Below, piece by piece: positions 8,505 through 15,903 of a stretch of DNA of 64,000 bases; the first letter of the stretch is position 1, and each line of letters opens with the position of its first letter. A program made the translations under genes and the position numbers. The stretch is from Pseudomonas capeferrum. Lineage in GTDB: Bacteria; Pseudomonadota; Gammaproteobacteria; Pseudomonadales; Pseudomonadaceae. The stretch covers positions 1 through 64,000 of the forward strand of contig NZ_JAAMQM010000029.1 in the NCBI RefSeq assembly GCF_013523055.1, read 5' to 3'. The notes under the pieces were generated by a model. That model worked only from the letters and a program-made list of their open reading frames with translations. It had not been told where the DNA came from and did not search any database.

Positions 8505-9278
8505 ATGAGTATCCTGCAGCGATTCCGAATCGATGGCGGCGTCGCCATCGTCACCGGCAGTGGCCGGGGCATCGGCCGCGCCATCGCCCTGGCCTATGCC
8601 GAGGCGGGTGCCGACGTGGTCTGCGCCGCGCGCACGCTGGACGACGTCCTGGCGGTGGCCGAGGAAATCCGGGCCATGGGCCGCAACGCCCTGGCCTTCG
8701 CTTGCGACGTCAACGACAGCGAACAGCGCGAGGCCCTGGTGAGGCAAAGCCACGAGCATCTGCGGCGCATCACCCACCTGGTCAACAACGTGGGCGGCGG
8801 CGGCCCCAACGATCCGCTGGCCCTGAGCCCCGAGCAATTCGACGAGGTCCTGCGCTTCAACGTCTCCAGCGCCTATGCCTTCTCCCAGTTGTGCGTGCCG
8901 CTGATGCGCGATGCCGGTGGCGGCAACATCGTCAATATCAGCTCGGTGGCGGCGCGCTACGCGCAGCGGCATTTCAGCGCCTATGGCACGGCCAAGGCCG
9001 CGCTGAGCCACCTGACCCGCCTGCTCGCCCAGGACTTCGCGCCACAGGTACGGGTCAACGCCGTCGCCCCAGGCCCGACCCTGACCGATGCGCTCAACGG
9101 CGTGATGCCGGTGGCAATGCGCCAAAGCATGGAAGCCAACACCCCGCTCAAATGCCTGGGCACGCCCGAAGACATCGCCGCGGCCGCCCTGTACCTGGCC
9201 AGCCCGGCGTCGGCCTGGGTGACTGGCAAGATCATCGATGTCGACGGCGGCGCCGATTCCACCGTGTGGGTCGGCTGA
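8505..9278 (+). CDS. HdhA-like short-chain dehydrogenase (7alpha-hydroxysteroid dehydrogenase type)
   Basis: This 257-residue classical SDR has TGSGRGIG for the nucleotide, NNVGGGGPND, Ser at about 146-147, and Tyr160/Lys164 in the YxxxK motif. The GGGGP segment, the APGPTLTDAL stretch and the ending SPASAWVTGKIIDVDGG resemble Escherichia coli HdhA closely. HdhA oxidises the 7alpha-hydroxyl of bile acids with NAD. That suggests handling of the 7-hydroxyl of cholate-type substrates, though SDR specificity can drift. It leads a plus-strand operon with the meta-cleavage tail genes and has an operator-like dyad 57 bases upstream. A hairpin with a T-run follows at 9294-9330 and may reduce read-through into the next gene. 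Confidence 0.85.
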   Translation: MSILQRFRIDGGVAIVTGSGRGIGRAIALAYAEAGADVVCAARTLDDVLAVAEEIRAMGRNALAFACDVNDSEQREALVRQSHEHLRRITHLVNNVGGGGPNDPLALSPEQFDEVLRFNVSSAYAFSQLCVPLMRDAGGGNIVNISSVAARYAQRHFSAYGTAKAALSHLTRLLAQDFAPQVRVNAVAPGPTLTDALNGVMPVAMRQSMEANTPLKCLGTPEDIAAAALYLASPASAWVTGKIIDVDGGADSTVWVG

Positions 9279-9293
9279 GCACGCATCTTTTTC

Positions 9294-9330
9294 GGTCGAC
9301 GCCTTGAACCCGTTGGGGTCGACCCTTTTT
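9294..9330 (+). terminator. Possible intrinsic terminator or attenuator
   Basis: GGTCGAC (9294-9300) pairs with GTCGACC (9318-9324) and is followed by CTTTTTCT. It lies in the 77-base gap between the HdhA-like gene and the hydratase gene on the same strand, so it would act inside the operon. The loop of about 17 bases is long, which lowers confidence. Confidence 0.4.
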
Positions 9331-9355
9331 CTACCTTCACTGCAGAGAACCCGTC

Positions 9356-10147
9356 ATGGACGCCCATCTGATCACAGCGCTCGGTGACGAGCTGTTCGAT
9401 GCCCTGCACGGTCGCCAGACCCTACCCCCCCTTACTCGCCGTTACCCGGACATTTCCCTGGACCAGGCCTACCGTATTTCCCTGGCGTTCCTGCAGCGCC
9501 GCGAAGCCCTCGGCGAGCGGGTGGTGGGCAAGAAGATCGGCGTCACCAGCCGTGCCGTGCAGGAGATGCTCGATGTCCATCAGCCGGATTTCGGCTTTCT
9601 CACCGACGCCATGCAGGTGGAGGACGGCAGCGACGTGAGCCTGTCGCGGCACCGACTGATCCAGCCGCGGGCCGAGGGCGAGATCGCCTTTGTCCTGGGC
9701 GAAGACCTGCGAGGCCCCGGTATCACGGCCGATGACGTGCTGGCCGCGACCCAGTGGGTAATGCCCTGCTTCGAAATCGTCGACTCACGGATCGACGCCT
9801 GGCAGATCCGCATCCAGGACACCGTGGCCGACAACGCCTCCTGCGGCGTGTTCGCCCTCGGCGCGCAACGGGTCGATCCGCGCACGCTGGACCTGGCCAG
9901 GGTCGAGATGCAGTTGCTCAAGAACGGCCAGGCGGCTGGCAGCGGCCTGGGCTCGGCGGTCCAGGGTCATCCCTGCGCGGCGGTGGCCTGGCTGGCCAAC
10001 ACCTTGGGCGAGCTCGGCATCCCGTTCCGCCGTGGCGAAATCATCCTGTCCGGCGCCCTGGCGCCCCTGGTGCCGGTGGTGGCCGGCGACCGTATCACCC
10101 TGAGCATGAGCGGGCTGGGCCAATCCAGCCTGCGTTTCATGCCCTGA
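9356..10147 (+). CDS. 2-hydroxypenta-2,4-dienoate hydratase (HsaE/TesE type)
   Basis: The 263-residue protein belongs to the fumarylacetoacetate-hydrolase-like hydratase family (MhpD, TesE, HsaE). Family marks are GKKIGVTSRAVQ near residue 60, QPDFGFLTDAM, and the acidic metal-site segment RAEGEIAFVLGEDL followed by PCFEIVDSRI. The enzyme adds water to the 2-hydroxydienoate made by meta-cleavage of the A-ring. The product goes to the aldolase encoded two genes downstream. The start at 9356 follows the preceding SDR by 77 bases; the acetaldehyde dehydrogenase follows 30 bases later. In steroid degraders the substrate is 2-hydroxyhexa-2,4-dienoate, a substrate choice inferred here from the cluster. 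Confidence 0.92.
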   Translation: MDAHLITALGDELFDALHGRQTLPPLTRRYPDISLDQAYRISLAFLQRREALGERVVGKKIGVTSRAVQEMLDVHQPDFGFLTDAMQVEDGSDVSLSRHRLIQPRAEGEIAFVLGEDLRGPGITADDVLAATQWVMPCFEIVDSRIDAWQIRIQDTVADNASCGVFALGAQRVDPRTLDLARVEMQLLKNGQAAGSGLGSAVQGHPCAAVAWLANTLGELGIPFRRGEIILSGALAPLVPVVAGDRITLSMSGLGQSSLRFMP

Positions 10148-10177
10148 GTCCCTTCCACTCCCCTGGAGCCATAGACA

Positions 10178-11101
10178 ATGAGCGAGAAGATCAGATGTGC
10201 ACTGATCGGGCCGGGCAACATCGGCACCGACCTGCTGTACAAACTCAAACGCAGCGAGGTGCTCGAGCCGGTCTGGATGGTCGGTATCGATGCCAGCTCC
10301 GAAGGCCTCGCGCGGGCCCGCGAACTGGGCCTGAAAACCACGGCGGACGGCGTCGACGGTTTATTGCCCCATGTGCTCGAGGACCGCATCCAGATCGCCT
10401 TCGATGCCACCTCCGCCTATGTGCATGGCGAAAACAGCCGCAAGCTCAACGCCCTGGGCGTGCTGATGATCGACCTGACCCCGGCGGCGATCGGCCCTTA
10501 CTGCGTGCCACCGGTCAATCTCAGGGCCAACCTGGGCCTGGGCGTGATGAACGTCAACATGGTCACCTGCGGCGGCCAGGCGACCATTCCGCTGGTCGCC
10601 GCGGTGTCCAGCGTGCAGTCGGTGGAGTATGCCGAGATCATCGCCACGGCCGCCTCGAAATCCGTCGGCCCCGGCACCCGCAAGAACATCGACGAGTTCA
10701 CCCGCACCACGGCCAATGCCGTGGAGCAGGTCGGTGGTGCGAAGACAGGCAAGGCGATCATCATCATCAACCCGGCCGAACCGCCCTTGATCATGCGCGA
10801 CACCGTGCATTGCCTGACCAGTGACGAACCTGACCAGCCCGCCATTCGCGCCGCCATCGAAGCAATGATTCTCCAGGTGCAGCGCTATGTGCCCGGCTAC
10901 CGCCTGGTGAACGGTCCGGTGTTCGACGGCAATCGCGTGTCGATCTTCATGGAGGTCGAAGGGCTGGGCGACTATCTGCCGCGCTATGCCGGCAACCTCG
11001 ACATCATGACCGCCGCGGCGGCCCGCACCGCCGAGCTGTTCGCCGAGGAAATCCTCAAAGGCGAGCTGGTGCTCCGCCCTGCCCCCTGCGCACTGGCCTA
11101 A
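10178..11101 (+). CDS. Acetaldehyde/propanal dehydrogenase, acylating (HsaG/TesF/MhpF type)
   Basis: The 307-residue protein has the NAD-binding motif [11 protein letters not shown] at residues 10-20 and the catalytic Cys at about 131 in [10 protein letters not shown]. It converts the aldehyde released by the aldolase to the acyl-CoA and normally forms a channelling complex with that aldolase. In steroid degradation the aldehyde is propanal and the product propanoyl-CoA; in aromatic pathways it is acetaldehyde. The aldolase gene starts 10 bases after the stop, consistent with a 1:1 complex. Length and motifs are those of the intact family. Confidence 0.95.
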   Translation: MSEKIRCALIGPGNIGTDLLYKLKRSEVLEPVWMVGIDASSEGLARARELGLKTTADGVDGLLPHVLEDRIQIAFDATSAYVHGENSRKLNALGVLMIDLTPAAIGPYCVPPVNLRANLGLGVMNVNMVTCGGQATIPLVAAVSSVQSVEYAEIIATAASKSVGPGTRKNIDEFTRTTANAVEQVGGAKTGKAIIIINPAEPPLIMRDTVHCLTSDEPDQPAIRAAIEAMILQVQRYVPGYRLVNGPVFDGNRVSIFMEVEGLGDYLPRYAGNLDIMTAAAARTAELFAEEILKGELVLRPAPCALA

Positions 11102-11111
11102 GGAATCGACC

Positions 11112-12134
11112 ATGGATCTCAATGGCAAACGTATCACCGTACATGACATGTGCCTGCGCGACGGCATGCACCCCAAGCGTCACCAGATCAGCCTGGATGA
11201 AATGAAGCGCATCGCCTGCGGCCTCGACGCCGCTGGCGTGCCCTTGATCGAAGTGACCCATGGCGATGGCCTGGGCGGCAGCTCGGTGAACTACGGGTTC
11301 CCCGCGCACAGCGACGAGGCCTATCTGTCGGCGGTCATCCCGCTGATGAAGCGAGCCAAGGTGTCGGCGCTGTTGCTGCCGGGGATCGGCACGGTCGAGC
11401 ATCTGAAGATGGCCCACGAACTGGGCGTCAGTACCTTGCGCGTGGCGACGCATTGCACCGAGGCCGACGTCAGCGAGCAGCACATCGCCCATGCCCGCCA
11501 CTTGGGCATGGACACGGTGGGCTTCCTGATGATGGCGCACATGAACAGCCCTGAGGGCCTGGTGAGCCAGGGCAAACTGATGGAGAGCTACGGGGCCAAC
11601 TGCATCTACCTGACCGACTCTGCCGGCTACCTGCTGCCCCACCAGGTGAGCGAGCGCGTCGCGGCGATGCGCGCGGCGCTGCATCCCGACACTGAAATCG
11701 GCTTCCATGGGCACCATAACTTGTCGATGGGGGTCGCCAACTCCATCGCCGCGGTTGCCGCCGGCGCCAGCCGGATCGACGCCGCCTGCGCGGGATTGGG
11801 CGCAGGCGCGGGGAATACGCCGATGGAAGTGTTGGTGGCGGTGTGCAAGCGGATGGGTATCGAGACAGGTGTCGACGTGTTCGCTATCCAGGATGTGGCC
11901 GAGGACCTGGTAGTGCCGATCATGGACTTCCCGATCCGCAGCGACCGCGATGCATTGACCATGGGTTATGCCGGGGTCTATGGCTCGTTCCTGCTGTTCG
12001 CCAAGCGCGCCGAGCAGAAATACGGCGTGCCGGCGCGGGAGATCCTGGTAGAGATGGGACGACGTGGGATGGTGGGTGGCCAGGAGGACATGATCGAGGA
12101 TACCGCGATGACCCTGGCCCGGCTGCGGGCCTGA
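11112..12134 (+). CDS. dmpG: 4-hydroxy-2-oxovalerate aldolase (HsaF/TesG/DmpG type)
   Basis: This 340-residue class II pyruvate aldolase shows the metal-site segment [10 protein letters not shown], the GFHGHHN motif with metal ligands, and [14 protein letters not shown]. It splits 4-hydroxy-2-oxoacids to pyruvate and an aldehyde that is passed to the dehydrogenase encoded just upstream. In the steroid pathway the substrate is 4-hydroxy-2-oxohexanoate. It is the last gene of the plus-strand operon. REP-derived repeats begin about 75 bases after its stop. Confidence 0.95.
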   Translation: MDLNGKRITVHDMCLRDGMHPKRHQISLDEMKRIACGLDAAGVPLIEVTHGDGLGGSSVNYGFPAHSDEAYLSAVIPLMKRAKVSALLLPGIGTVEHLKMAHELGVSTLRVATHCTEADVSEQHIAHARHLGMDTVGFLMMAHMNSPEGLVSQGKLMESYGANCIYLTDSAGYLLPHQVSERVAAMRAALHPDTEIGFHGHHNLSMGVANSIAAVAAGASRIDAACAGLGAGAGNTPMEVLVAVCKRMGIETGVDVFAIQDVAEDLVVPIMDFPIRSDRDALTMGYAGVYGSFLLFAKRAEQKYGVPAREILVEMGRRGMVGGQEDMIEDTAMTLARLRA

Positions 12135-12206
12135 TTGCGAGCATCATCACTCCTGGCATCCCGCTCCGAGGGGCATGGATGCCGTCTGATCGGTGTAACG
12201 GGCTTT

Positions 12207-12680
12207 GCGCAATGTCCGGCCGTTGAAGAAATCACTCGATTTGAGGTTGTGGTCCCGCCGTTCGAGCCTTTGTATGGCTGATGGCCTCTTCGCGGGTAAA
12301 CCCGCTCCCACCGGATGGCCTGCTCCCATCGGATAGCCGCTCCCACCGGATGGCGGTGGCGGCGTGGATGCAAAGACTCGACAAGGCCCGGTGGGAGTGG
12401 GCTTGTCGCAATGTCCGGCCGTTGAAGAAATCACTCGATTTGAGGTTGTGGTCCCGCCGTTCGAGCCTTTGTGTGGCTGATGGCCTCTTCGCGGGTAAAC
12501 CCGCTCCCACCGGATGGCCCGCTCCCACCGGATAGCCGCTCCCACCGGATGGCCTGCTCCCATCGGATAGCCGCTCCCATCGGATAGCCCGCTCCCACCG
12601 GATGGCGGTGGCGGCCTGGATTGCACCGACGCCACAAGGCCCGGTGGGAGCGGGTTTACCCGCGAAGGGGCCATCAGCCA
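12207..12680. repeat. Direct repeat of about 115 bp with REP cores and an 18-bp minisatellite
   Basis: The block starting GCAATGTCCGGCCGTTGAAG occurs at 12208 and again at 12408, each about 115 bases and ending in a REP core. Each copy runs into short tandem units of CCGCTCCCACCGGATAG type. There are about three units at 12302-12354 and six at 12501-12606. An inverted REP core closes the block near 12640-12675. It fills most of the 677-base space between convergent genes; no coding region is supported here. Confidence 0.85.
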
Positions 12681-12811
12681 CACAAATATCTAAAAAGCCC
12701 AATGCCAAGCTGCGGCATCGAAAATCGAATCATTTCTTTAACGGGCGGACATTGGAGCAGGCCCGTGACGCGCCCAGCATGGCTGTTACATGCTGCCCCT
12801 ACGCCACACCC

Positions 12812-13645
12812 TCATCGCCAATCGGCGACGATTCCGTGCTCCAGCGCAAACGCCTGCGCCGCAATGGTTCTGCGCTGGTACTTCGCGGCCTGCTCTTCCC
12901 TGGCCAGCCACAGCATCACCGCCGCCGGTACCTCCGGTGGCGCGCTGCCCGCACGCAAGGCGATCACGCCCTGCTCGCCAATGGTCGCCTTCAGCGCATC
13001 GGTGGTCACCACCCCCGGATTAAGGGTGTAGGCACGGATACCCCGTTCGCCCAGCTCCACCGACAGGATCCCCGAAAGCCGCGAGACCGCCGCCTTGCCG
13101 GAACCATACGCATAGCCCCAGCCACCACGATCGGCCGCCACAGGCGGATCGCTCTCACCGGCGCCTGAGGTGACGTTGATGATCACCCCGCCGCCCTGTC
13201 CGAGCATCCCGTCCACCACGGCCCGGGTCAGCAGCAAAGGGGTAAGGATATAGCCCTTGAACATGCGCTCGAGGGTCCCGGGCTGCAGTGCCATGAACGT
13301 CGAATTGAGGTCGCTGCCCTGGTAGATCGCGTTGTTCACCAGCACGTCGATGCGCCCGTACTCGGCCAGCACCGCCGCGCAGGCCTCTTCGGCCGTGGCG
13401 CTGTCGAGCAGGTCCATGGGCACGACCAGCACCCGCCCACCAAAGGCGCGGATGGCTTCGGCGGTTGCATTGAGGCTGCCCGGCAGTGGCGCCCCCGTTG
13501 CATCGCGCAAGGCGTGGTCATGGCGCTCGCCCTCTTCCAGGGTGCGGGCGCTGATCGCCAGGTCGTACCCCGCTTGCGCGAAGGCCAGCGCCGCCGCACG
13601 ACCGATACCACGGCTGGCGCCGGTAATGAATGCCACTTTGTTCAT
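12812..13645 (-). CDS. Short-chain dehydrogenase/reductase
   Basis: The 277-residue SDR has TGASRGIG at the N-terminus, NNAIYQGSD in place of the usual NNAG context, a Ser in NVTSGAG, and Tyr/Lys in YAYGSGKAA. An insertion around residues 40-65 makes it longer than most classical SDRs. It starts 12 bases after hsdA stops and shares that transcript, with AAGGAT upstream of its ATG. By context it oxidises a steroid hydroxyl or a hydroxyacyl-CoA made during ring or side-chain breakdown. The exact substrate cannot be read from the sequence. Confidence 0.85.
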   Translation of the reverse strand: MNKVAFITGASRGIGRAAALAFAQAGYDLAISARTLEEGERHDHALRDATGAPLPGSLNATAEAIRAFGGRVLVVPMDLLDSATAEEACAAVLAEYGRIDVLVNNAIYQGSDLNSTFMALQPGTLERMFKGYILTPLLLTRAVVDGMLGQGGGVIINVTSGAGESDPPVAADRGGWGYAYGSGKAAVSRLSGILSVELGERGIRAYTLNPGVVTTDALKATIGEQGVIALRAGSAPPEVPAAVMLWLAREEQAAKYQRRTIAAQAFALEHGIVADWR

Positions 13646-13657
13646 GCCGGATCCTTG

Positions 13658-14425
13658 TCAAAAGTGCGGCGCACGCACCATCGCGTCCATGCCGCCATCG
13701 ATGAATATCACGCTGCCATGGATGAACGCCGCCTGCTCCGATTGCAGGAACGTCACCAGCGCGGCGATTTCCTCGGGGCGACCGGCGCGCCCCAGGGGTG
13801 CGACGAAATCCCGTACCGCCTGGCCAAACCGCGCATCGTCGAGCGATGCCTGGTGCAAAGGGGTCTGTACCGCGCCGGGCGCCACAACGTTCAGGCGGAT
13901 GCCACGGCTGGCCCACTCCGGTGCCAGGCGCCGTGCCTGGTGGGTGATCGCATGCTTGGAGCAGGCATAAGCGACATGCGGCTGACCCAGTTCATCGGCC
14001 AACGCCAGCGCCTTGCCTTCGTCACCCTCGAGCATCGCCATGGTCATCGGCTGCTGCCCGGCTCCCGGCTGGGTGGCGGCCACCGAGCCGATGACCAGCG
14101 CCGCTGGGTTGCGGCCGCGGGCCAGCGCCTCCTGAAGCCCATCGAGCAGCTGGCTGACGCCAAAGTAGTTGACCGCCAGCACCAGCCCGCACGAGCGCGC
14201 GGTAACACCAACGCCCGCGCAACAGACCAGACCGTCAAGCATCCCGCCACTGAGTTCGAGCACCTGGGCAATGGCGGCCTGGCGTCCCTGGGCCGTGGAA
14301 AGGTCGGCGATCACCTCGGCATTGTCGCGATCGATGCCGATGACCTGATGCCCCGCAGCGCGAAGGACGGCGCTGACTGCCGCGCCAATGCCCGAGGCAC
14401 TGCCACTGATAGCTGTAACAGACAT
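13658..14425 (-). CDS. hsdA: 3alpha-hydroxysteroid dehydrogenase/carbonyl reductase
   Basis: This 255-residue SDR resembles the Comamonas testosteroni 3alpha-HSD/carbonyl reductase along its whole length. Shared features are the SGSASGIG nucleotide motif, GIDRDNAEVIADLSTAQGR, LDGLVCCAG, the loop insertion before YACSKHAI (Tyr153, Lys157, Ser114), and the C-terminal GSVIFIDGGMDA. It oxidises the 3alpha-hydroxyl of bile acids and androsterone to the 3-ketone with NAD, the entry step of the pathway. This is one of the strongest pointers to bile-acid catabolism. The ATG at 14425 has GGAG upstream, and an operator-like dyad lies at 14479-14497. It leads a two-gene operon. Confidence 0.92.
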   Translation of the reverse strand: MSVTAISGSASGIGAAVSAVLRAAGHQVIGIDRDNAEVIADLSTAQGRQAAIAQVLELSGGMLDGLVCCAGVGVTARSCGLVLAVNYFGVSQLLDGLQEALARGRNPAALVIGSVAATQPGAGQQPMTMAMLEGDEGKALALADELGQPHVAYACSKHAITHQARRLAPEWASRGIRLNVVAPGAVQTPLHQASLDDARFGQAVRDFVAPLGRAGRPEEIAALVTFLQSEQAAFIHGSVIFIDGGMDAMVRAPHF

Positions 14426-14478
14426 AGTGAATCTCCATGAAGGGTCCGGCCAGTATCGGCAGGAGCAGAGCGCGCCAG

Positions 14479-14497
14479 CATCGTCCTTGCGGACTAA
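14479..14497 (-). promoter_or_regulatory. Putative regulon operator upstream of hsdA
   Basis: Read toward the gene: TTAGTCCGCAAGGACGATG, 53 bases before the start at 14425. The inner GTCC-GCAA-GGAC is a perfect dyad. The regulator gene ends just beyond it at 14520. Confidence 0.7.
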
Positions 14498-14519
14498 AAC
14501 CGGCGCGGGCGGGACGCGC

Positions 14520-15755
14520 TCAGGCCCGACGAGGCACCGGGATGGCCAGCTGCGGTGGCGGTACCTTGAGGCGGTCGACGGCCTTGAGCACCACCTTGGG
14601 CTTGCCTAGCGCCACCACGCTGTTGAGCAGGATCCGCACCAGCTCGGTCTGCCGCCGCACGCCGGTCTTGGAGAAGATCGAGCGCAGGTGCGCACGGGCG
14701 GTGTTGCGGCGGATGTTCAACGCCTCGGCGGCCTCCTCCAGCGACAGTCCGTTGGCCAGCTCCATGGCCAGTGCGGTTTCGGCCCGGGTGAGATTGAACA
14801 GTTGCTTGGTCACTACCTCGCTGGCCAGCGACTTGCTCGCCGCGTCGCGGATGTACACCAGCGCCGCCGGCTTGCCCTTCTCTTCCGCCCAGTCCAGCGA
14901 CGGAATCGACTCCACCACCAGGCCGAGATTGACCTGGCCCGAAGGCCGGGTGACCGACATGGCTTCGGCGCTCTTCGGCGCATCCGGGGAAAACGCGGAG
15001 CGGATCAGGCGCTGCAGCTCGCGGTTGTCGCTCGGGTAGGTCGCCTCCAGGCGTCCACCCACCAGCTTCAGGCCGTCGGCGTTGGCCAGGATCTCCTGCG
15101 CCACCGGATTGACCCGCAATACGCTGCCGCTCTCGTCCAGCACCAGGGTAGCCACCGACAGGCGGCTGATGGCCTGGGAATACAGCTCGCTGAGCGACTC
15201 GCTGCGGTCGAGCAGATTGTGCACCTGCAGCGCGCGCCGCAGGTGCGGCAGGAACATGCCGCACAGGGCGCGTTCATGGGCCGAGAAGTTGGCCGCGTGC
15301 TTGGGCCGGGTGATCCGGAAACGCAACTTGCCGCCATCGGGGGTGGAGATGTCGGCCCCCATCACGTGGTACACCCCTTGCGGGCCGCAGAACATCTTGA
15401 AGTAGGCGCTGTGCTCCCATTCGGTCGAAGTCATGATGTCATCGACGGTGAAGACGTGGTCCAGCGGCTGGTTGGCGAAGGGGGTATTGGTCTGCGGGTA
15501 GGTCATGTAGCTGACGTCGCCGGCCCCTTCGATATCGCCGGAAATGATCATCACGCCCATGTCCGGCTGGTCCGGCACACGCAGGATCAGGGTGACGTAG
15601 TTGGCTTCGTAGAGCGTGCGGAAGCTGGTCAGCGCATGGGCCATCAGCTTGGGGTCGAGGGCGCCTTCGTAGATCTCGCCGACCAGGCGATCATAGGTGG
15701 CCAGGTCGTGGCCGAGACTGGCCAGTACATCATGGGTCAAGACAGCTTTGTCCAC
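14520..15755 (-). CDS. LuxR-family transcriptional regulator, TeiR-like
   Basis: The 411-residue protein ends in a LuxR/GerE helix-turn-helix at about residues 319-378 (LTRAETALAMELANGLS, then NTARAHLRSIFSKTGVRRQT). The first 300 residues hold a sensor region with a PAS-like segment around 195-300 (LVLDESGSVLRVNPVAQEIL). This plan and size recall TeiR, the LuxR-type activator of steroid catabolism in Comamonas testosteroni. It starts with GTG at 15755 after AGGAG. It is the only transcription factor gene recognised in the island, apart from the MarR-like tail of the flavin reductase. That makes it the natural candidate for the protein reading the twelve shared dyads. The A-rich stretch AAAAATAACAAGGGAAGG upstream may be a Crc/Hfq target. 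Confidence 0.87.
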   Translation of the reverse strand: MDKAVLTHDVLASLGHDLATYDRLVGEIYEGALDPKLMAHALTSFRTLYEANYVTLILRVPDQPDMGVMIISGDIEGAGDVSYMTYPQTNTPFANQPLDHVFTVDDIMTSTEWEHSAYFKMFCGPQGVYHVMGADISTPDGGKLRFRITRPKHAANFSAHERALCGMFLPHLRRALQVHNLLDRSESLSELYSQAISRLSVATLVLDESGSVLRVNPVAQEILANADGLKLVGGRLEATYPSDNRELQRLIRSAFSPDAPKSAEAMSVTRPSGQVNLGLVVESIPSLDWAEEKGKPAALVYIRDAASKSLASEVVTKQLFNLTRAETALAMELANGLSLEEAAEALNIRRNTARAHLRSIFSKTGVRRQTELVRILLNSVVALGKPKVVLKAVDRLKVPPPQLAIPVPRRA

Positions 15756-15903
15756 AGTCTTCTCCTCGCTGGGACAAGGCCCGTAGGCCTTCCCTTGTTA
15801 TTTTTATAATTTCGGCTCGGGGCGCCTGGCCCCACTGCCGCAACACGTGCCCGCGCCACAGTCTCGTTCGCCGCCCCGGCGCCGACAATAGGGGCGTCAG
15901 GGT

